Of a stretch of DNA of 64,000 bases, positions 55,801 to 64,000 are shown piece after piece. The position numbers were made by a program, and so were the translations under genes. The notes beneath the pieces were generated by a model. It did no database searches and was not told where the DNA came from. It saw nothing but the letters and a program-made list of their open reading frames with translations. This stretch comes from Amphibalanus amphitrite (taxonomy: Eukaryota > Arthropoda > Thecostraca > Balanomorpha > Balanidae): positions 1-64,000 of the forward strand of contig NW_024882711.1 in the NCBI RefSeq assembly GCF_019059575.1, read 5' to 3'. The first letter of the stretch is position 1. Every line of letters starts with the position of its first letter.

Positions 55801-57741
55801 GCCTAACGCGGCTCAGTGACCGGTTACACAGCGGGCCGGTCCGCCAGTGGCCGGCTGATGGCTCTTACCGCCGTCATACGGCTCCGGCGGCCAGCCGACG
55901 GCACTTATCGCCGTCATACAGGCCCGCTGGCGGCCGCAGGTGGACACACGGGTCCATCGCGCCCCTCGCGACCGCCTGACCGCGCGTGGCGCAACCTGAT
56001 GTTCGACACTACTCGCTGCAGATGATGCATTCTGCACGTGCTTGAAAGCGACAATTGGATCTCGTTAGTATGCAAACTGGGGTGGGAACAATGTAGCTGT
56101 TTCAGCGCGTATCAAGCGAGGTGATGAATACTTGAAGTGTGTTTAGCAACGGCTGATGTTCATTAAAAACCAGTTTAGCTCCTGCGTGCACCAAGCTACT
56201 TGAAAATTGAATTACAAAAGGCTTCTGGAGCGAGGTGATTGAAGAATCTCCTTCCAAATTGTCTGGTGATGGCCGATTTATGATCGTTTGTAAATTGTAA
56301 TACATTCCCGTTTGAGAAACACCTGACAAATGCGGCGATTATGCCGTGGTGTCCACATTACCCGAATGCGCCCGATCTGATGTGATATTTATGGTTATGG
56401 CGATCTGATGATGATGTATGGAGGGCCGTCAGCTGCGGCGCGGAGAGGTCCTGACGAATGGCTGGCTCACGGTGACGGCCACCTGTGTACGCGCCCGTGA
56501 CGCATGTCGCGCCCTCGAGCGGCGACACCTTCGGCTGGCACGTGTCCGGTGGGAGTTGTAGGTGATAGCCGTCACTGCCGGCTCTGCCGTGATTTGCTCG
56601 GCGACAGGTCACGGTCTCCGTGGCGGCGCGGTCCGACAGTCCAGTACCCGGCTGTGATTCCTTGATCTGTATCCATGAGCCGGGCGGCCCGCCACCCGCG
56701 ACAGCTGCAGGCTCATCTCGTATTCGCCGGACAGTCTTATCCTCCGCAGCTGCCCATTGGTCGGGCCTGTCGCATGATATTGCCTCAGTTGCAGGCCTAT
56801 CTGGTATTCGCCGGACAGTCTTATCCCAGACAGCTCCCATTTACTCTTCTCTCATGATATTGTCATTCCTTCCCGTCTGCAGCCTGGACCGTCCTCACTG
56901 TGCCGACCTCCGCAGGCCTGCAGACCGCCGACCCTGGTCTCCGAGTACCCTAGTCCTACAGTCTGACTTAAACTGACCGTCACGGTACAGTGTGTCGCCG
57001 TGACAGTGACGGTGAGTCACCGTCACGGGACCGGGGACCGGCCGGTGGGGTCGGACGGCGGCTGAGTGGTGTGGCGCGCGGCCCGGCCGGCCCGCACAGA
57101 TTAGGACGGATTTGAATTGTCCCCGTGTCGGGCTGGTTTGTCGGTGCGGTGGAGCGCGGTGACATTTCACTTCCGACCTCGGTGGGGGATGCGGCGGTCC
57201 GAGCGCCATTAGTTACAGCGAAAGTGGAATTGTTGGGAAGGGCTGCTATTGTGTTGATTTATAGTGTGAGCTCACAAAGGTTCAAAGTGCTTTGAATGTA
57301 ATTGGATATCATTTGTTTGATCAATGGCATGTTGAATAATAATCGTTTTGCTTATTAACGAGCCAGGCAATTATCTTAATGTTTCATATATTTGATTATG
57401 CCTTTGCTGGTTGAAAGCAGCGAATCACTAGTTTACCACTAATGATTTGTGGACTTAATATTTCTTGCACGACAGTGCCTTAGGCGGAGGCTGTATAAAT
57501 TTCAGTTATATTTGTTACTTGTTATTACCTCGGTTTCATCTGCATGCATATGTTGAATCAAATAAAAATACTTGCTTAACTCAGCCGTTCAAGCGGTCTT
57601 GTATTTGTGTCCTAAAGCCAGTGGTAGGCTCAGTCCCGGAGGGGGTCGGAGGGGCTTGCAGCACTCACCGGCGGCGGTGGCGCTGAGCAGCAGCAGGAGC
57701 GCCGCGGCGGCGGCAGTGCCGAGCCCGCCCGTCCGCCACAT
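43591..57741 (-). CDS. CPAP1-type cuticular chitin-binding protein (five coding exons)
   Basis: Exons 57741-57669, 51485-51382, 51041-50259, 44818-44564 and 43812-43591 have compatible phases and total 1437 nt, a closed frame of 478 residues. A signal peptide (MWRTGGLGTAAAAALLLLLS) is followed by a short Cys-containing segment, then a long low-complexity basic region rich in Ala, Pro and Arg. A single CBM14/peritrophin-A domain has six cysteines at 303, 319, 325, 336, 349 and 357 (FSC, TQC, HYC, FLC, FIC, VDC). GFPGVDYPIYQRIPETSFSC leads into it, as is typical of CPAP1 proteins. Members of this family are secreted, bind chitin and are structural in cuticle. The exact orthologue is not identified. 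The signal-peptide exon is linked only by phase and position. Confidence 0.85.
44471..44634 (-). repeat. 82-bp tandem duplication of a CPAP1 exon/donor border
   Basis: The 3' end of CPAP1 exon 4 with its donor (CTACAGGAAG|GTGAGTGTGA) is repeated once about 82 bp into the intron, giving a second ATACAGGAAG|GTGAGTGTGA. Using the second donor would add 82 nt and shift the frame before exon 5. The copies differ by a few bases and a short indel. Confidence 0.85.
44564..44818 (-). CDS. CPAP1 coding exon 4 (most of CBM14)
   Basis: 255 nt, acceptor GGTCCCCAG, donor AAG|GTGAGT, phase 0 both ends. Encodes VWHYCDQDGTKHSFLCPNGT through DWWFNVDC, four of the six CBM14 cysteines and the aromatic chitin-contact residues, then a linker to YIYQRHQERAYRK. 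Confidence 0.9.
44819..50258 (-). other. CPAP1 intron 3, GC-rich, no gene
   Basis: 5.4 kb with very high GC from about 46.2 kb. It contains a CACCACCACCGCCGCC patch (45506-45538), a GCCGCCGCC run near 48330 and a 27-bp tandem at 48870-48985. Long open frames on both strands (up to about 320 codons at 47.6-48.7 kb) reflect the scarcity of stop codons at this GC level; I see no domains. Confidence 0.5.
48870..48985. repeat. 27-bp minisatellite, about four copies
   Basis: Unit contains CGGGACTCGGTCAGTGGTG, with each repeat differing by one or a few bases. Intronic. Confidence 0.75.
50259..51041 (-). CDS. CPAP1 coding exon 3 (basic linker and CBM14 start)
   Basis: 783 nt, acceptor CTGCCGCAG, donor CAG|GTGGGT, 261 codons. 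Begins EPRPLRKVVRTTLLAANASE, runs through Pro/Arg/Ala-rich low complexity, then VKVVAVRKPPRVIPGLTEVY and the first two CBM14 cysteines (FSC...ETQC). Confidence 0.85.
51382..51485 (-). CDS. CPAP1 coding exon 2
   Basis: 104 nt, acceptor GACGCCAG, donor CAG|GTCAGT. The first two bases complete a Gly codon begun in exon 1. Encodes GTAADSRRLCEGRGAECIGQ then EQPSPSETASSSYQ, two cysteines but no named domain. Supported by clean phases on both sides. Confidence 0.65.
52420..52610. repeat. 32-bp minisatellite, about six copies
   Basis: Tandem unit ACCAGCGGCGGCGGACAGGG plus GGCGGGACACAG, with small length changes among copies. Intronic, GC-rich, strand-asymmetric (G-rich on +), with potential to form G-quadruplexes. 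Confidence 0.85.
53690..53910. repeat. Degenerate about 55-60-bp tandem, four copies
   Basis: Repeated phrases GGGGACTGCA/GGAGACTGCGTTA and CACACAACAGTAACACCAG at a spacing of about 55-60 bp. Intronic. Confidence 0.6.
57669..57741 (-). CDS. CPAP1 coding exon 1 (signal peptide)
   Basis: 73 nt from ATG (57741-57739) to donor GCCG|GTGAGT. Encodes MWRT, an 11-residue Gly/Ala-rich stretch, LLLLL and SATAA: a classic cleavable signal peptide of 24-26 residues. One leftover base plus the GT of exon 2 forms a Gly codon. Confidence 0.75.
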
Positions 57742-60700
57742 CTCTGTCACCTGGGCTGTCACTCTGCTGGTCACAGTCAGCCGGCCGCGCTGGGCTCCAT
57801 GTCGGTCCGACCGTCCGGCGCGCGCCCACTCTCCTCTCCCTTTCCCTCTCTGCTCGATCAGTCCGAGTCGCGCGCGCACCACCTCACACGTCCGCTCGGG
57901 GCCACGGCGCGCGTGACACTGCGGCGCCGCGGAGAGCGGCCGGCGCCGCAGAGGACCGGGCGGCGCGGCGGCGGCCAGCCAAGGTGATCGGGTGCGGCCG
58001 CTCTGCCGCCGCCGGCCAGAGATGCGCCCCGCGCCGACCCACCGACGGACGGACGGACGGACGGCGGGGCGGGGGCGGGGCCCGTGCACGGCCCATGGAC
58101 CAGGTGTGCGCGGGGGGGGGGCGGATGCTGCGGCCTCTGGCAGAGCTGCTGACAGCCACAGACGTAGGGTATTTCGATCCGCCGCCACATATCCGGCTGC
58201 GGCGGCGGTGTCCTGGCTGCCTGGAATCCGGGAGTGCCCGTCGGCTCGGCGAAATTTATTGGGGAGACGTGTGCGGTTTCATGTCCTGGGAATGCGCCGT
58301 AACGTGGACGATACCGGCGCTGAGAAACAACACAAAGGCATGCCAGAATAAAAGCTGCACATCGGTCTAACACTCCGTTAAAAAACCAAAAGGAAAAATG
58401 ATAGGAAGCGAAAATACACCGTCATCGGAGTTGTTATAGATGTGTCCTATTTTTGTATTCTAGTACGATTGTTTTGTATCAGCAGCTGTGTACCGACAAG
58501 TAAGTTTTATCGGTGGTCATCATTTGTAATTATGCGCTTTCTTAGCATGTTATAATTCAACGGAGTGCTAGACTGCGCTGTGCAAGTTTTATTCCTGTGT
58601 GTTTGTAGTGTTTGTTTTCCGAAAGGGTGTTGCAATGCGACGAGACGCGTTCGCGCGAATGTGCTGTGTTACCCGTTTCAATATCTGCTTATCGATTGCT
58701 ACTCAACATGAAATAGTTTGTTCTGTAAAGAAACTGAGTTGGGAAGCAGACATTGATTTTATCCGTCGTAAATCGGTATTACCCGGAGTGATGACACATG
58801 CACGCTACAAACCTTGAACGTAAGTCACGCTCATCATAATTTTCGGCCATCAATCTCGCCCTAATCAAATAGCAATTACACACGGACAGCGACATCAGAT
58901 GTCACCATTTATATTCGACGTCGTCCCCGATCCATCCCATTACACGTTTGTATTAATTCCCGGGCTGGCGGTGTCGCTACGTGCTGACACGTGGTTTGAT
59001 CGGGCCCGCAGCTGCGCGGACGTGTTGGCCGTGGCGGACCGTGCTCAGGGGCGTGCTGGGCCTGCCAGCGCTGATGGATTCCCGCCCCCGGCTCCTCGCT
59101 GGCCGAATTAATACCAGACATTGGGCAACCGGCGCGCCGCCGCTCTGTCTCATCTCGGAGGAATCAGACATTGTTCAAATGTTGATCCGTCCAGTCAAAT
59201 GGGGCAATCGGAGGGAAGAGGGCCTGGGAGCCGACGGTGCGGCACATCCTGAGCGGACGTGATGGCACGGTGCGGGGCCCTCAGACACTGGCGGGGACTT
59301 GCCGTAAAAAAGTGCTTGGCTGTTTGATACTGTGCGATACTCCACGCGTTATGCTCCATACACTTCCCCGTCGCAACCGGGAGACACCATCGCTGCTGAC
59401 GATGGAATCATCTTTTTTACCCCTCTGTTCGCTGTTCTGCTGTTTTGTTGAATACGGTCGCTGCTTGCCGTAATGGGAAACGGCAAAAGGCGCCCCCGCG
59501 CGCGGGGCCCAGGGCGAGTGACGCTCGGTCACGGCGCGTCACCCTCCCCCGTCACGCTAACAGCACCCGTGACGGACTGTGTGACTGAGGGTGTGGACGC
59601 ATCCGCCCGGGTGGCTTCAGCCCATCCTAGCGCCGGGCTGCTTCAACCCACTCCGTCCCTGACTTGCTGTGTGCCTGTGGCAGCGTCCCGCCCCGTCGAC
59701 GATGTGTCTGTAGCAGCGCGGCACGCCCCGTCGACGGTGTGTATGTAGCAGCGCGGCGCGCCCCTGATCTCTGACCGCCGCGGCGCCGCCGAGCGACCTG
59801 CATTGTTCCCCGCCCGTCCGCGCTGCTCACCACAGATGCACAGACTCACGGACGGACGGACGGACGGACGGCGTGGCACCGCTGACGGGCACGTGTCGCC
59901 CGATGGTGTCGCCCGCGCCAAGCCGTCAGAGTCGGGCGCCGACTTCGGTTTCCCTTTTTACCGGCGCGTGCCGCCGCGTCGGCCGATTAGGTCGGGCGCG
60001 AGCGGTGAGAAATGGCGCCGCCGTCGTCCCCGTGGCCCATTTGGCGGCGCACGCACGGCCCGCCGGCCCGATCACGCTCGGAGGGGAGCGTCCCGGCCCC
60101 GGTGGCGGGAGTCGTAAATCCCGGCGGCGCGGCTACTGTGGACTGTGGAGCGGTCCGGTCCGTTCAGAGCGGGACGGGCCGGACAGAGCTGCCCGCGCCC
60201 CATTGAGGAAGGCGGCTCGTACCCATGAATGGGCGCCGTCCCGCACAGTGGGTACGATAAGCCGATTGGCCCGGTTCGCACGGCCGGCGCGGCGGCGGCG
60301 AGCTCCGTGAGTGACTGCTACTCGGCCGGGCCGCGCCCGTGACCCGGCGGCGACCCGGCGGCCCCGGCCGGCTCTCCGCGTGACCCGCCGCCGGGGCGGG
60401 GGCGGGGCGACCAGCGTCCGGCCGGCACACCGTGGGAGCGGACGTGCCGGCGATCTGCCGCCCCCGCCCCGCCCCGGGGCCGCCCACGCCGCTCACCAGC
60501 AGAGACGAGAGCACACCCTGGGCTGGACCGACTCATCAACTTCTCATCGTCTCGGTACCTGGGAGTGAGTGACCTGTCCCGGGGTACCTGGGATCGGACT
60601 GAGTAACCTGTCCCTGAACCAGGGAGGAGACTGAGCGACTGGCAGTACCGGTACCCGGGACTCAGTACCGGTACCCGGTACCGAGTGGCTGGCAGATCCG

Positions 60701-61309
60701 GCGGTGAGGCGGCGTCGGGCTCCCGGTGAGGAGGCGGTGCTCGGAATAAGTGCTCCCGGAGAACAGCAGGAGGTGCTCCCGGACATCGGAAAACGCCGCT
60801 TCTCGAGTGGGTTTACACGATTGATAGCGCCAACTCCCGCCGCGCCCGTATCGGAAAATCTCCGAAGGCCACCCGATGAAAAATCGTTCAATCTGGCGTG
60901 GTCGAAACAAAACATTAGCGCGCCCTGAGGTCTGGGCTCCCGCGGCGCGCGCGTAGCTGCCTTCCTGGTGGCCGGTGCTCCATCGTGCGGCCGCCGCCGC
61001 CCGGAGCTCGGCAGTAAACCAGATCGGAACGGCTCCGACCCGCGGGCCGGGAACGCCAGGGTAACGGGCTCGGCACCGATTTGGTGGCAGATTGGAACCA
61101 GATACCCTCCATCGGCCGGGCGCCCGGCGCCGCCTTATCTGACCTGCCTGAACCCGGGCGGGGAGAGACCAGCCGGCCCGGGCTGCCGGGTATCCGAACG
61201 CTGTGCGTCCCAGACTGCCGGGATCCGAATACTGCCCTGGAGCTTTGTCTCGCAACCACCGGAGCCGTCGGAGTCATCCCAAATCAGTTCGTCAGGGCCA
61301 GACGATAAT

Positions 61310-61475
61310 TTGAAGGGCTCTGGTGTCCTCAGCTCGTCATGGCTACTTTAGAGGGCTCTCCAATCAGCTCGCTATGACTGGTTTGGAGTGTTCTGGAGTC
61401 TTCAGCTCGTTATGGCTACTTTGAAGGGCTCTCGCGTCCTCAGTTCGTTATGGTTACTTTGGATGACTCTCGAGC
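61310..61475. repeat. Degenerate tandem, about four units
   Basis: Units of about 40-55 bp around AGCTCGTTATGGCTACTTTG and GAGGGCTCTC. Non-coding. Confidence 0.6.
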
Positions 61476-61734
61476 CTCGGGTCCTCTATGGACCCGCGCT
61501 ATAATCCCAGGGCAGTGTAGTCTGCGGGCGGCTCGAGTGTGCTGCTCTCGGGGTAGTCTGCGGGGACTCGAGAGTGCTGCTCTCGGCTCGCGCGGCCGTG
61601 TCGCGCCGGCCCATAATGAGCCCACCTGGCGGTGTGAGACCACTTGACATGCATTCCCAACCTGTGAAGCGGCGGATGATGGGCGGCGTGGGAGCCGACC
61701 GCGGCGACCGACAGTGGCGCAGAGTGCCCCGGGC

Positions 61735-61830
61735 GCGGCAAATCGGACAGAACAGGGTGTGAGCACGCCGGAACAGGACAGAACAGAGTGTGAGCACGCC
61801 GGAACAGGACAGAACAGGGTGTGAGCTGCT
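61735..61830. repeat. 31-bp tandem, three copies
   Basis: GTGTGAGCACGCCGGAACAG plus GACAGAACA, nearly identical copies. Confidence 0.8.
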
Positions 61831-62469
61831 CGGTACGCGTGATTATCAGGAAGTTCCGACGTATGTAGTTGAGATGGTCGGCCGTTAGATGCGGCTCCCA
61901 GAATTGTAGCGGGTGCGCCCCATGGTGCTTGTTCGAATCTTTACTGTCCAGTAAGTCGTGATCTGGTGCTTTTCTAACGGGCAATTATTACAAGCCGTAG
62001 GATTGTCCGTAATATCTGTTCATAACATTCCTTGCCGAAGTTCTCACTAATAACACCGATGTTTCTCCGTTTCAAATGCTCCGTCTGAAAGTAACTACAG
62101 ATGTTGGTATGTATTTGAGCATAGCATTGCTACATACATGACATCCATTTTATATGACATTGTAGGCTATCTTAAGAATTTCTGGAAATTGTTTTTGATG
62201 AGAAATGGAAACATCACTCCTCACGGATTTCATGGAATTACATCTGGTTTCATTATCTGATGTAGTGCCAACAGTAGTCGTGTGAAAGTTAATCCAATGA
62301 AGCCGGCGGCGATAATCACATCATCTTCCATTACTGCCGAACTATCGGCTGGCCATAGGAGACGACATTCCTACGGGTATTGTGGCGCGCAGGGATCCAT
62401 AGATGAGTGGCCGCTGCTGGTATGTTGGTATCGTATCGTATCGTTACCGTATCATCACATCTGCCCCGG

Positions 62470-62650
62470 CATCTCTGGGCCCGACCCGCTGTGCCCTCTC
62501 CGAGTCCGGCCCCGGCACCTCTCCGGGTCCGGCCCCGGCACCTCTCTGGGTCCGACCCGCTGTGCCCTCTCCGGGTCCGGCCCCGGCACCTCTCCGGGTC
62601 CGGCCCCGGCACCTCTCCGGGTCCGGCCCGCTGTGCCCTCTCCGCTCCCG
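62470..62650. repeat. About 23-bp GC-rich tandem, about seven copies
   Basis: Alternating CCGGGTCCGGCCCCGGCACC and CCGACCCGCTGTGCCCTCTC units. Stop-free in all frames, hence spurious open frames on both strands. Confidence 0.85.
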
Positions 62651-64000
62651 TTCCGGTCCGCTGTGCCACCGAGCTCGTTTGTCTCGGGCACCGGGCCGCG
62701 TGTCGGCTGTGATTGTGGCCACAATGCGGGGCGGCTCCCCAGTCGTGTTGGCTCTTGGCTGCCAGTGTCGGCCGGCGCGGAGCAAACAGACTCAGCCGGC
62801 GGCCACGGGCGCGCCGGATCCCACTGCCGGCGCGGTGGCGGTCCCCGTGTTTGTGCGGCGCCGGGGACCTCGCGGCGGTCGTTCATCACCTCTGGGAGGA
62901 GCCGGCCGGCCGTCCGCTCCGCCGGACAAATGGAGCCCGTGGCGCGCGCACAATCACACGCACGCGCGGTGGGCGGTCCACTGGCCGGCTCTGGGCGCTC
63001 AGCTGGGCCGCCGTGAGTGCCTCAAAGTGGCCGTCAGTGGCCGTTCTCGGGGACCGCTAATGGGGTGCGTGGGCTCTGGTGCGTGTCGGCGCGCGGCTCC
63101 AGAGTGCGTCCGGAGTGGTGCGGTGAATGGGGATCGACTCACGGGGTTGGCTCAGCTCGTGTGCCGGCAGTAGCTCTGGTATTGCCCGCCGTGGACCGTC
63201 CTCGGCCGAGTGTCATCACTCAGGAGCGCGCCGAGGGCCGTCCCCGTCCGAGTGTCATCACTCAGCGGACCACCCAGCCGTGTCGCTCGGTCGCACCTGG
63301 CCACAGTGGTGGTCGGCCGCAGTCCCCCCCCCCTCCGCCGCTGCGGGTGGCTGTCTTCACCGCCTGGCTTGTTTTCGTCGCACCCCCACCTGACCTGACC
63401 CGACCCGACCCGACCCGAGTCTGGGGGAACGCGGCGCTGCGCACAGCCCGGTGATTTGTCATTGACCCTGGAGCCCGTCCCCGGGGCGGGAACAGCCGCT
63501 TCCCCGAGCCGTCTTCGCCGGTTATTGCGAAATAAAGCGCCGGATCGGCGGGGCGGCCGCCGTAAAATAATACCCGCGCGGCGGCGGCGGCGGGCCGATC
63601 GGGCGCCGGTTACGGCCGCCCTTTCAATCGAGCGTTCAGCACCTAATGGTATACCGCCGACAAACAGGTGTCGCTGTGTGACCCGGCGACGGGCACCGTT
63701 TTATTGGCGCCGCACCGCCCGATAGCCTGCTTGCTGGCCGTCGAAATTTACGTTCAACACGACATTTATTCCTTGTTTTGCGCCCTGTTAGTGTCGTATG
63801 CGCCGTGGATCAGTTAGTGGGGTGATTTGCATAGCAGTTTTTCACTTGACTCGTTAAATTGTAGACACGCATTCATTATTGCGATGCTTCTTTTGTAATG
63901 ACGAATCTCATCAACGTTTGCACTTATCTAAGAGCTGATTTTGACCGTATTTTAAAAGCATGTTGTCTATTACCTATTCATATGTCAGAGATTTTTTTTT

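Larger units (their letters stand above)
51486..57668 (-). other. CPAP1 intron 1, GC-rich, no gene
   Basis: 6.2 kb, mostly very GC-rich with AT-rich pockets at 56040-56400 and 57200-57600. A consensus TATA box (TATAAAAAG) on the + strand at 52705-52713 has no coding exon downstream that I can find. Tandem arrays at 52420-52610 and 53690-53910 are listed separately. Nothing else is supported. Confidence 0.45.
57742..64000. other. CPAP1 5' flank, GC-rich, no gene
   Basis: The promoter and any 5' UTR exon of the CPAP1 gene should lie here; no TATA box in the right orientation is clear. (ACGG)n runs are at 58044-58064 and 59848-59872. AT-rich pockets at 58380-58900, 61830-62300 and 63730-64000 interrupt the GC-rich DNA. 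Three tandem arrays are listed separately. I find no splice-bounded coding sequence. Confidence 0.4.

Overview
The window looks like nuclear DNA of an arthropod, most likely a crustacean. I infer this from intron-containing genes with GT-AG junctions, a cuticular chitin-binding protein of the arthropod CPAP1 type, an SREK1-type splicing factor, ribosomal protein eS17, and a very dense load of DNA transposons and MITEs. A barnacle would fit the GC-rich coding style, but I cannot prove a species. Nothing prokaryotic is present.

Layout. 0-22 kb is AT-richer and repeat-dominated. It holds one terminal exon of a trypsin-like protease (1706-1864), several copies of a TTAA-flanked non-autonomous element with clustered AGGTCA half-sites, one of them inside a LINE remnant, two 340-bp near-perfect palindromes, a dead mariner and other MITEs. 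22.6-26.2 kb is RPS17 (eS17), + strand, four coding exons, with transposons in introns 2 and 3. 27.6-31.0 kb is SREK1, - strand, two coding exons whose single intron has splice-site-like tandem arrays at both ends. 31-38.9 kb is repeats, a P-element/THAP9-like transposase scrap and a tRNA-derived pseudogene. 38.9-42.2 kb is a TRIM/RBCC gene, + strand, seven coding exons, with a MITE inserted three bases into one 5' splice site. 43.2-57.7 kb is a CPAP1-type secreted protein, - strand, five coding exons in a closed frame of 478 codons. Its introns and the 6 kb upstream are extremely GC-rich with many minisatellites.

RPS17/SREK1 and TRIM/CPAP1 are two convergent pairs. I see no evidence of functional linkage between them. 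The best leads are (1) TTAA elements carrying perfect IR-1 nuclear-receptor sites and covarying subterminal hairpins, (2) the SREK1 intron with arrays resembling its own splice sites, (3) the transposon-derived 5' splice site in TRIM, and (4) hammerhead-like cores next to Penelope-type debris. Exon borders come from splice consensus, phase agreement and family similarity read by eye; no alignment or transcript data were used.
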